Source: Denitromonas sp. (GTDB lineage: Bacteria > Pseudomonadota > Gammaproteobacteria > Burkholderiales > Rhodocyclaceae). Taken from it: a DNA stretch of 64,000 bases. The stretch is taken from assembly GCF_034676725.1 (NCBI RefSeq), contig NZ_JAUCBR010000004.1, forward strand, positions 2,556,001 through 2,620,000. Reading direction: 5' to 3'. The position numbers and the translations under genes are program-made. Of this stretch, positions 54,537 through 61,933 are shown one piece after another. The notes beneath the pieces are model-generated. The model was not told where the DNA came from. It saw only the letters and a program-made list of their open reading frames with translations, and searched no databases. Position 1 is the first letter of the stretch, and every line of letters begins with the position of its first letter.

Positions 54537-56165
54537 ATGAATCTCTCCCAAGTCTTGCTGTCGGCACTCAAGGCCCACGGCGCCCGTGAAGTGTTCGGTA
54601 TCCCGGGCGATTTCGCCCTCCCGTTTTTCCGGGAGATCGAAAACGCCGGCATCCTCCCGCTCTACACCCTGAGCCACGAGCCGGGCGTGGGCTTTGCCGC
54701 CGACGCCTCGGCGCGCATCCGCAGCACGCTGTCAGTGGCCGCCGTCACCTACGGCGCCGGTGCGCTCAACATGGTCAACCCGGTGGCCGGCGCCTATGCC
54801 GAGAAGTCGCCGGTGGTGGTCATCTCCGGCGCGCCGGGCAAGGGCGAGTCGAGCACCGGGCTGCTGCTCCATCACCAGGCCAAGACCCTCGATTCGCAGT
54901 TCGCCATCTATCAAGAAATCACCTGCGACCAGGCGCGCCTGACCGATGCGCGCACTGCACCGGCCGAGATTGCCCGCGTGCTCGCCAGCTGCCTGCGTGA
55001 ATCGCGCCCGGTGTACATCGAGTTGCCGCGCGACATGGTGGCCGAGCCCTGCGAGGCGGTCGTCGCACTGGGCGCGCCGGCGGTCGACGCAGCGGCGCTG
55101 GACGCCTGCGCGGACGAGATCCTCGCGCGCCTGGCAGCGGCCGAGCGACCGGTGCTGATGGCGGGTGTCGAGGTGCGGCGCTTCGACCTGGAGACGCAGG
55201 TCGCGGCACTGGCCCGGCAACTGGGCATCCCGGTGGTCACCAGCATTCTCGGTCGCGGCCTGCTGGCGGGGCACGACGCGCCGCTGGCGGGCACCTACCT
55301 GGGCGTCGCGGGTGCCGAGTCGGTGACCGCCCTGGTCGAGGACTCCGACGCGCTGCTGATGCTCGGCGTGCTGGTGTCGGATACCAACTTTGGTGTGTCG
55401 GCGCGCCAGATCGACCTGCGCAAGGCCATTCATGCCTGCGACGGCGAGGTCACGCTGGGTTATCACACTTACGCCCACCTGCCGCTCGGTGCGGTGGTGC
55501 GTCGCTTGCTCGAGCGCGCGCCCGCGGCGCGGCATGTCCCGACCCTGCCGCCGCCGAGCTATCCGCACGGGATGGTGGCCGATGATGCGCCGATCGTGCC
55601 GGGCGACATCGCCCGCGGTATCAATGACTTGATGGCGCGCCACGGCGTGATGCCGATCGCCGCCGACATGGGCGACTGCATGTTCACCGCCATGGAAATC
55701 GCCCACCAGGCGCTGGTGGCGCCGGGCTACTACGCCACCATGGGCTTTGGCGTGCCGGCTGGCCTGGGTCTGCAGGCGGCCACCGGCGAGCGCCCGCTGA
55801 TCCTGGTGGGCGACGGCGCCTTCCAGATGACCGGCTGGGAGCTGGGCAACTGCTGCCGCTTCGGCTGGGACCCGATCGTGCTGGTGTTCAACAACCGCTC
55901 CTGGGAGATGTTGCGCACCTTCCAGCCCGAGTCGTCATTCAATGACCTGAGCGCCTGGGATTTCGCCGGCATGGCGGCCGGCCTGGGCGGTGATGGCGTG
56001 CGGGTCGACACCCGCGCCGAACTGGCCGCGGCGCTGGAGCGGGCGGTGGCTACGCGCGGGCGCTTCCAGCTGATCGACGTGACCATTCCGCGCGGCGAAC
56101 TGTCGCCCACGCTCAAGCGCTTCGTGGCCGGGGTCAAGCGCCTGTCGGCGCCGGGCGCGCGCTGA
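54537..56165 (+). CDS. ipdC: Indolepyruvate/phenylpyruvate decarboxylase (TPP enzyme)
   Basis: A 542-residue ThDP-dependent 2-oxo acid decarboxylase. The catalytic Glu lies in LSHEPGVGFAADASARI, the central domain spans about 200-330, and the GDGAFQMTGWELGNCCRFGWDPIVLVFNN segment is the ThDP/Mg2+ GDG-NN motif. The sequence most resembles the Azospirillum-type enzyme that converts indolepyruvate and phenylpyruvate to aldehydes in auxin and phenylacetate formation. The symbol reflects that likeness; acetolactate-synthase-like relatives cannot be fully excluded. It stands alone. Confidence 0.82.
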   Translation: MNLSQVLLSALKAHGAREVFGIPGDFALPFFREIENAGILPLYTLSHEPGVGFAADASARIRSTLSVAAVTYGAGALNMVNPVAGAYAEKSPVVVISGAPGKGESSTGLLLHHQAKTLDSQFAIYQEITCDQARLTDARTAPAEIARVLASCLRESRPVYIELPRDMVAEPCEAVVALGAPAVDAAALDACADEILARLAAAERPVLMAGVEVRRFDLETQVAALARQLGIPVVTSILGRGLLAGHDAPLAGTYLGVAGAESVTALVEDSDALLMLGVLVSDTNFGVSARQIDLRKAIHACDGEVTLGYHTYAHLPLGAVVRRLLERAPAARHVPTLPPPSYPHGMVADDAPIVPGDIARGINDLMARHGVMPIAADMGDCMFTAMEIAHQALVAPGYYATMGFGVPAGLGLQAATGERPLILVGDGAFQMTGWELGNCCRFGWDPIVLVFNNRSWEMLRTFQPESSFNDLSAWDFAGMAAGLGGDGVRVDTRAELAAALERAVATRGRFQLIDVTIPRGELSPTLKRFVAGVKRLSAPGAR

Positions 56166-56177
56166 GCGCATGAAAAA

Positions 56178-56206
56178 GGGCGACCCGCGGGTCGCCCTGG
56201 CTTTTT
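56178..56206. terminator. Bidirectional terminator between ipdC and rpoH
   Basis: GGGCGACCCGCGGGTCGCCC (56178-56197) is a perfect 20-bp palindrome, preceded by AAAAA and followed by TGGCTTTTT. This fits termination of both convergent genes. Confidence 0.85.
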
Positions 56207-56223
56207 GCCTGGCGGGTGTCGAA

Positions 56224-57084
56224 TCAGGCCAGTGCGGCCAGCTCGCCGCGCATCTGCTTGAGCGCCTTGGCCTCGATCTGGCGAATGCGCTCGGCCGAGA
56301 CGCCGTATTCGTCGGCCAGCTCGTGCAGCGTGGCGGCCTTGCCGTCGTCGCCGGTCAGCCAGCGTGCCGCGATGATGCGGCGGCTGCGTTCGTCCAGCGC
56401 GGCCATGGCGTTGACCAGGCCATCGCTCTGCAACTGGGCCTGCTCGGCGTTGGCCAGCAGTTCGCTCGGCTCGGCCGACGGGTCGCGCAGGTAGGCGATG
56501 GGGGCGAAGTGCTCGTCATCGTCGTCGCGGCCGCCTTCGAGGGGCACGTCCTGCCCGCCGAGACGGGTTTCCATCTCGATCACTTCCTCGGGCTTGACGC
56601 CGAGCTGGGCGGCGACCACCGAGACGTCGTCGGGGCTCAGGGCGCTGCGGTCCTTCTTCAGGCTGCGCAGGTTGAAGAACAGCTTGCGCTGGGCCTTGGT
56701 GGTGGCCACCTTGACCAGACGGGCGTTCTTCAGGATGTACTCATGGATCTCGGCCTTGATCCAGTGGATGGCGAACGACACCAAGCGCACGCCGCGGCGC
56801 GGGTCGAAGCGCTTGACGGCCTTCATCAGGCCGATATTGCCTTCCTGGATCAGGTCGGCGTGCGGCAGGCCGTAGCCCAAATAGCCGCGGGCGATGGCAA
56901 CCACCAGACGCAGGTGCGACAGCACCAGTTCGCGGGCCGCATCCAGGTCGCCTTCGTCTTGGAAACGGCGGGCGTAGGTCTGTTCTTCCTGCTCGGTGAG
57001 GAGCGGGATGCGGTTGGCGAACTGAATGTACTGATCGATGCTGCCGACCGTGGTCGGGACCGGTAGCGACAAAGTGTGCGTCAT
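56224..57084 (-). CDS. rpoH: Heat-shock sigma factor RpoH (sigma-32)
   Basis: A 286-residue sigma-70-family factor. Region 2 is LVLSHLRLVVAIARGYLGYGLPHADLIQEGNIGLMKAVKRFD; the RpoH box QRKLFFNLR, unique to sigma-32, is near residue 135; region 4 is TLHELADEYGVSAERIRQIEAKALKQMR. ATG 57084 has GGGAGG upstream. A perfect CIRCE operator lies 33 bp upstream of the ATG, so HrcA is predicted to repress rpoH itself. Confidence 0.97.
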   Translation of the reverse strand: MTHTLSLPVPTTVGSIDQYIQFANRIPLLTEQEEQTYARRFQDEGDLDAARELVLSHLRLVVAIARGYLGYGLPHADLIQEGNIGLMKAVKRFDPRRGVRLVSFAIHWIKAEIHEYILKNARLVKVATTKAQRKLFFNLRSLKKDRSALSPDDVSVVAAQLGVKPEEVIEMETRLGGQDVPLEGGRDDDDEHFAPIAYLRDPSAEPSELLANAEQAQLQSDGLVNAMAALDERSRRIIAARWLTGDDGKAATLHELADEYGVSAERIRQIEAKALKQMRGELAALA

Positions 57085-57113
57085 CGACAATGTCCTCCCA
57101 AGAAATTGCGTCT

Positions 57114-57143
57114 ATTTTAGCACTCGCATGCTTCGAGTGCTAA
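57114..57143 (-). promoter_or_regulatory. CIRCE operator and -10 element of rpoH
   Basis: TTAGCACTC-N9-GAGTGCTAA (57117-57143) is an exact CIRCE element, the binding site of the HrcA repressor. On the minus strand the last bases of the repeat merge with TAAAAT (57119-57114), a good -10 box, so repressor binding would block the promoter. No hrcA gene is in the window. Confidence 0.92.
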
Positions 57144-57228
57144 CAACGGGATGGGTTCCTGAATCTTGAAAGAATTGTTTCGCCCCCGCGCCGGGCGGGG
57201 TGATGTCACCTGATTTGACGCGAGCCTG

Positions 57229-57249
57229 TGCCAATATTGGCATTTGGCA
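57229..57249. promoter_or_regulatory. Palindrome with extra half-site upstream of the adhesin secretion operon
   Basis: TGCCAATATTGGCA (57229-57242) is a perfect 14-bp palindrome, followed by another TTGGCA at 57244-57249. It lies 90 bp before the ABC transporter gene, next to a TTGACG (57215-57220) that could be a -35. It looks like a dyad operator; the regulator is unknown. Confidence 0.45.
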
Positions 57250-57331
57250 TCAAGTTCAACGCTGTTGTTGCCGTTACAGCACTGCGAGACTCGCCTTCCG
57301 CCCCGACGCTCGGGAACTGCGACAGGATGAC

Positions 57332-59527
57332 ATGACTGACACCGACACTTCTCAGGTCGACGCCGCGCCCCCGGCAGCCCCCGCCGTTGAGCCGGTGCGC
57401 GCCGATGCGCATCGGCCCGACGCCTTGCTTGAATGTCTGCTGGTGGTAGCGCGCGCGCACGGCTGCACGCTGACCCGCGATGCCGCGACGGCGGGCCTGC
57501 CCCTGGTGGCGCACCGCCTCACGCCCTCGCTGTTCGATCGCGCTGCCCGCCGCGCCGGACTGGCGTCGAATCTGGCCCGCCGGCCGCTCGATCGCCTCAA
57601 CGCCGCCTTGTTTCCGGTGGTGCTGATCCTGGCGGACGAACAGGCGTGCGTGCTGCTGGGCTGGAGCGACGACGGGGCGTCGGCGCGGGTCATCTTCCCT
57701 GACCTGGGCGAGGCCGAAGCGCAGGTGTCGCGCGATGAACTGGCCGCGCGCTACGCCGGCTACGCCATCTTCGTGCGGCCGCGTTTCCGCTTCGATGCGC
57801 GCACCCCCGAGGTCGGCGCGGTGCGCCACCGCCACTGGTTCTGGGGGGCGATCAACGACAACCGCCCGTTGTACCGCGACGTGATGCTGGCGGCGCTGAT
57901 GATCAACCTGTTTGCCATCGCGCTGCCCATGTTCACCATGAACGTGTACGACCGCGTGGTGCCCAACAACGCGGTCGAAACCTTGTGGATGCTGGCAATC
58001 GGGGTGTCGATCGTGATGCTCGCCGATCTGGTGATGCGCACCATGCGCGGCTACTTCATCGATCTGGCCGGCAACCGGGTGGACGTCAAGCTGTCGGCCT
58101 ACATCATGGAGCGGGTGCTCGGCCTGCGGATGGAGCAGCGACCGGTGTCGGCCGGTTCGTTTGCCGCCAACCTGCGCTCCTTCGAGACGGTGCGCGATTT
58201 CATCACCTCGGCAACGGTCAGCGCCTTCGTTGACCTGCCCTTTGCGCTGATCTTCCTGGTGGTGATCGGCTGGATTGCCTGGCCGATGATCATCCCGATC
58301 ATCCTCGGCGTGGTGCTGGTGCTGCTCTACGCCATGACGGTGCAAGGCCGAATGCACGAGTTGTCCGAAACCACCTACCGCGCCGGTGCGTTGCGCAACG
58401 CAACGCTGGTCGAGTCGCTGGTGGGGCTGGAGTCGGTCAAGGCGCTCGGCTGCGAAGGCTACATGCAGCGCAAGTGGGAGCAGAGCGCCGTCTTCCTGGC
58501 GCGCACCAGCGCGCAACTGCGCCTGCTGTCGGCCTCGACCATGAATGGTGCGCTGTGGGTGCAGCAGACCACCAATGTGGCGATCATCGTGCTCGGCGTG
58601 TATCTGATCTCCGAGGGCGAGCTGAGCATGGGCGGGTTGATCGCCTGCTCGATGCTGTCCTCGCGGGCCTTGGCGCCGATCGGCCAGGTGGCGGGCCTGC
58701 TCACGCAATATCACAACGCGGCCACCGCGCTGAGCTCGCTCGACGAGATCCTCTCGCGGCCGGTCGAGCGGCCGGAGGATTCGAGCTTCGTGAGCCGCCA
58801 GAACTTCGTCGGTCGCATCGAGTTCAAGGATGTGCATTTTGCCTACCCGGGCCAGGAGGTCGAGGCGCTGCGCCATGTCTCGCTGCGCATCGAGCCGGGC
58901 GAGCGGGTGGCCATTCTCGGCCGCGTCGGTTCCGGCAAGACCACGCTGCACAAGCTGATCCTCGGCCTCTATCGCCCGACCGAGGGCGCGGTGCTGATCG
59001 ATGGCATTGACCTGCGCCAGCTCGATCCGGCCGAACTGCGCCGCCATGTGGGCTATGTGCCGCAGGACGTGACGCTGTTCTACGGCAGCCTGCGCGACAA
59101 CCTCACCATTGCCTCGCGCGACGCCGACGACGCCGACGTGGTGCGCGCGGCCGAGCTGGCCGGCATTGCCGAGTTCGTCAACAGCCATCCGCAAGGCTTC
59201 GACATGCTCGTCGGCGAGCGCGGCGAATCGCTCTCCGGCGGCCAGCGTCAGGGCGTGGCGATTGCCCGGGCGCTGATCAACGATCCGCCCATCCTGCTGA
59301 TGGACGAGCCGACCGGCTCGATGGACCACTCCAGCGAGGAGTACGTCAAGCAGCAGCTGCGCAGCTGCGCGGCGGGCAAGACGATGATCGTCATCACCCA
59401 CCGCACCTCGCTGCTCGAGCTGGTCGACCGGATCATCGTCGTCGATGGCGGCAAGATCGTCGCCGACGGGCCGAAAGCCCAGGTGGTTGAAGCCCTGCGC
59501 CAGGGGCGCATCGGGAGGGCCGCATGA
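57332..59527 (+). CDS. Type I secretion ABC transporter (LapB-like permease/ATPase)
   Basis: A 731-residue transporter. It has an N-terminal C39-like domain (about 28-150) that seems to lack a catalytic Cys-His pair, a six-helix membrane domain (about 180-450), and an ATPase domain with GRVGSGKTTLHKLILGLYRP (near 530), LSGGQRQGVAIARAL and ILLMDEPTGSMD. The layout is that of LapB-type exporters for giant adhesins. ATG 57332 has AGGA upstream; the frame extends to 57200 without support. The TolC-like outer-membrane component is not in the window. Confidence 0.93.
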   Translation: MTDTDTSQVDAAPPAAPAVEPVRADAHRPDALLECLLVVARAHGCTLTRDAATAGLPLVAHRLTPSLFDRAARRAGLASNLARRPLDRLNAALFPVVLILADEQACVLLGWSDDGASARVIFPDLGEAEAQVSRDELAARYAGYAIFVRPRFRFDARTPEVGAVRHRHWFWGAINDNRPLYRDVMLAALMINLFAIALPMFTMNVYDRVVPNNAVETLWMLAIGVSIVMLADLVMRTMRGYFIDLAGNRVDVKLSAYIMERVLGLRMEQRPVSAGSFAANLRSFETVRDFITSATVSAFVDLPFALIFLVVIGWIAWPMIIPIILGVVLVLLYAMTVQGRMHELSETTYRAGALRNATLVESLVGLESVKALGCEGYMQRKWEQSAVFLARTSAQLRLLSASTMNGALWVQQTTNVAIIVLGVYLISEGELSMGGLIACSMLSSRALAPIGQVAGLLTQYHNAATALSSLDEILSRPVERPEDSSFVSRQNFVGRIEFKDVHFAYPGQEVEALRHVSLRIEPGERVAILGRVGSGKTTLHKLILGLYRPTEGAVLIDGIDLRQLDPAELRRHVGYVPQDVTLFYGSLRDNLTIASRDADDADVVRAAELAGIAEFVNSHPQGFDMLVGERGESLSGGQRQGVAIARALINDPPILLMDEPTGSMDHSSEEYVKQQLRSCAAGKTMIVITHRTSLLELVDRIIVVDGGKIVADGPKAQVVEALRQGRIGRAA

Positions 59528-59595
59528 GCGCTTTCGCACGCTTGCCCCACCCATGGGCGCCGCATCGGGCCAGCGGCAGGAGGGGAGGGCAATGA
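59524..59595 (+). CDS. Possible 23-residue coupling ORF between transporter and fusion protein genes
   Basis: An ATG overlapping the transporter stop (ATGA) reads MSAFARLPHPWAPHRASGRR-GGQ and stops at TGA 59593-59595, which overlaps the next gene's ATG as ATGA. It exactly bridges the gap with four-base overlaps at both ends. It is probably a translational coupler rather than a functional peptide, or chance. Confidence 0.3.
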   Translation: MSAFARLPHPWAPHRASGRRGGQ

Positions 59596-61007
59596 GCCAT
59601 CTCGACGCAGAGCAATTCAAGCGTATCGGCGAGGCCTCCAACGCGGTCGGCCGGCGCACCCGCCCGCTGTTCGACCGGCTGTTCGGCCGGTTCCTGCAGG
59701 GGCAGGACGACGACCACGTCGACTGGGGCGGCGATGCCGACCGCGCGGTGCTGGCGCAGGAGCCGCTGCGCGCACGGGCCTTGTTGCGCAGCGCGCTGGT
59801 GGTGTTCGTGCTGCTGCTGGCGTGGGCCGGGTTTGCCGAAATCGATGAGGTGACCCGTGGCGAGGGGCGGGTCATTCCGTCCAGCCAGTTGCAGGTGTTG
59901 CAGTCCTTCGACGGCGGGGTGGTCGAAGAGATTCTGGTCAAGGAGGGCGATGTGGTTGACGTCGGGCAGACGCTGGTGCGCATCGATCCGACGCGTTTTG
60001 TGTCCTCGCTGCGCGAGAACCGGGTGCAGTATTTCGCGCTCGTCGCCAAGGCCGCCCGGCTCGAAGCCCTGTCATCCGGCACCCCCTTCGTGCCACCCGC
60101 GGATGTGGCCAAGGCGGCGCCGGAGCTGATCGAACAGGAGCGCGCGCTGTACGAATCCAGCCAGGCCAAGCTGGACGGCGAGCTGGCCATTGCCCGTCAG
60201 CAGATGGCGCAACGCAGCCAGGAGCTGGTCGAGCTGCAGGCGCGCCTGGCGCAGGCCACCCAGACCTTCAACCTGGTGTCGCAAGAGCTGAGCGTGACCA
60301 AGCCGCTGCTGGCCTCCGGCGCGGTGTCCGAGGTCGAGTTGCTGCGCCTGGAGCGCGATGTCGCCCGCCTGCGCGGCGAGCGCGATCAGGCCTCGGCGCA
60401 GATCGCGCGCATCCAGTCGGCCATAGCCGAAGCCAATCGCAACATCCAGGACGTCGAGCTGGCGTTCCGCAATGCGGCGCGCAACGAGCTGTCGGACACG
60501 CGGGCCAAGCTCAACGGCCTGTCCGAAGGCAGCCTCGCGCTGGCAGACCGGGTCAAGCACGCCGAGGTCAAGTCGCCCATGCGCGGCACGGTCAAGCGCC
60601 TGCTGGTCAACACCGTCGGCGGGGTGGTTCAGCCGGGCAAGGAAGTGGCCGAGGTGGTGCCGCTGGACGAAGCCTTGTTGCTGGAGGCCAAGATCAATCC
60701 CAAGGACATTGCCTTCCTGCGCCCCGGCCAACCCGCCGAGGTGAAATTCACCGCTTACGACTTTGCAATCTATGGCGGCCTGAAGGCGACGGTCGAGCAG
60801 ATCGGTGCCGACACCGTCATGGACGATCGTGGCAATGCCTTCTACATCGTGCGTGTGCGCACAACGGAGTCAAGTTTGGGTGAGAACCTGCCGATCATTC
60901 CAGGGATGGTGGCGCAGGTTGATGTGATGACGGGCAAGAAGACGATCTTGTCCTACCTGCTCAAGCCGGTGCTGCGCGCCAAGGCCAATGCGTTGACGGA
61001 ACGATGA
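59592..61007 (+). CDS. Type I secretion membrane fusion protein (HlyD/LapC family)
   Basis: A 471-residue periplasmic adaptor. It has a cytoplasmic N-terminus, one helix (about 62-82), barrel-lipoyl sequence DEVTRGEGRVIPSSQLQVLQSFDGGVVEEILVKEGDVVDVGQTL, a long coiled coil (about 180-330), then KSPMRGTVKRLLVNTVGGVVQPGKEVAEVVP and the C-terminal IIPGMVAQVDVMTGKKTILSYLLKPV motif typical of the HlyD family. GGAGGG precedes the ATG. The stop overlaps the regulator gene. Confidence 0.95.
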   Translation: MSHLDAEQFKRIGEASNAVGRRTRPLFDRLFGRFLQGQDDDHVDWGGDADRAVLAQEPLRARALLRSALVVFVLLLAWAGFAEIDEVTRGEGRVIPSSQLQVLQSFDGGVVEEILVKEGDVVDVGQTLVRIDPTRFVSSLRENRVQYFALVAKAARLEALSSGTPFVPPADVAKAAPELIEQERALYESSQAKLDGELAIARQQMAQRSQELVELQARLAQATQTFNLVSQELSVTKPLLASGAVSEVELLRLERDVARLRGERDQASAQIARIQSAIAEANRNIQDVELAFRNAARNELSDTRAKLNGLSEGSLALADRVKHAEVKSPMRGTVKRLLVNTVGGVVQPGKEVAEVVPLDEALLLEAKINPKDIAFLRPGQPAEVKFTAYDFAIYGGLKATVEQIGADTVMDDRGNAFYIVRVRTTESSLGENLPIIPGMVAQVDVMTGKKTILSYLLKPVLRAKANALTER

Positions 61008-61933
61008 CAAGACACCTATTCATTTCTTCGCAGGCAAGACCCAACCCGCGCTGGCTGGCGGCGTTTCCCGACGCCGAAGTGCGCGCCGAGGTCGGCACCG
61101 AGCGCCCGGAGGTGCTGTGGTGGGCTGTTGTGCCGCTGCAGGCTGCCGCCTTGTCCTCGGCCATTGCGGCCTTGCCCGGCGTGCCCGTGGTCGTGCTGTC
61201 GCCCGAGCCCGTGCAGGAAGACGCCATGCATGCCATCGCGCTCGGTGCGCGGGGCTACTGCCATAGCCATGCCAGTCCCGGCATGTTGCAGCAGGTGGCC
61301 GTTGCCGTGACGCACGGCGGCTTGTGGCTCGGCCCCGAGCTGATGAGCCGGGTGATGGGCGCGGCCAGCGAGCGCCTGCTCGGCGAGTCGCCCGCTGAAC
61401 CTGCGCAGGGCCTCGAACTGCTGACCCCCCGCGAGCGGGCCGTGGCGCTTGAGGTTGCGCGCGGTGCCACCAACAAGGAAGCGGCGCGCCGCCTCGACAT
61501 TACCGAGCGCACCGTCAAGGCCCACCTCGGTGCCGCATTTGAAAAGCTTGGTGTGCGCGATCGCCTCCAGCTGGTGCTGGCGCTCACGTATGTCCCGATC
61601 GACGTTCGACGACGCCGCCTGAGCCCCCGCCGCCGCGCGTGTGGGGCGACCCACCCTGTCCACCGGTCCAATAGGCCTCGCCGGGTTGCGGCCGTAGTCT
61701 TTCAGTATCGAATCAGTGTCGGCCGGCATGGCGCCGGCCCCATGGAGAACTCAAATGGCGATCAATCAACCCGTTGCTACCGTTGTGGCAGTCACTGGCG
61801 AAGCCTATGCCCGCAATGCCGAGGGCGTGCTGCGTGCCCTCAAGGCCGGCGATGCGTTGTACGAAGGCGAGGTGGTCATCACCCGCAACGGTGGTCGTGT
61901 CGAGCTGGCCACCAGCGACGGCCAGCTGCTTGA
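61004..61933 (+). CDS. LuxR-type regulator with degenerate receiver; C-terminal overrun
   Basis: Residues 1-130 resemble a receiver domain without a phosphoacceptor Asp (LWWAVVPLQ occupies that strand) and with GARGYCHSHASPGMLQQVAVAV. Residues about 139-200 are a LuxR helix-turn-helix: LTPRERAVALEVARGATNKEAARRLDITERTVKAHLGAAFEKLGVRD. After LVLALTYVPIDV the ORF runs on for about 105 Arg-rich residues and overlaps the adhesin gene by 179 bp. One base out of frame a TGA lies at 61620-61622, which would give a normal length of about 205 residues. A frameshift or sequence error near 61600 is likely. It presumably controls the adhesin locus. Confidence 0.75.
   Translation: MTRHLFISSQARPNPRWLAAFPDAEVRAEVGTERPEVLWWAVVPLQAAALSSAIAALPGVPVVVLSPEPVQEDAMHAIALGARGYCHSHASPGMLQQVAVAVTHGGLWLGPELMSRVMGAASERLLGESPAEPAQGLELLTPRERAVALEVARGATNKEAARRLDITERTVKAHLGAAFEKLGVRDRLQLVLALTYVPIDVRRRRLSPRRRACGATHPVHRSNRPRRVAAVVFQYRISVGRHGAGPMENSNGDQSTRCYRCGSHWRSLCPQCRGRAACPQGRRCVVRRRGGHHPQRWSCRAGHQRRPAA

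Noticed and set aside
57206..60190. 994-codon minus-strand open frame across the ABC transporter and HlyD genes
   Set aside because: Antisense shadow of two strongly conserved genes; no motif and low-complexity composition.
61720..61750. GG-N10-GC match (GGCCGGCATGGCGC) before the adhesin as a sigma-54 promoter
   Set aside because: Only the invariant dinucleotides match; the rest is GC-rich hairpin sequence unlike TGGCAC-N5-TTGC.
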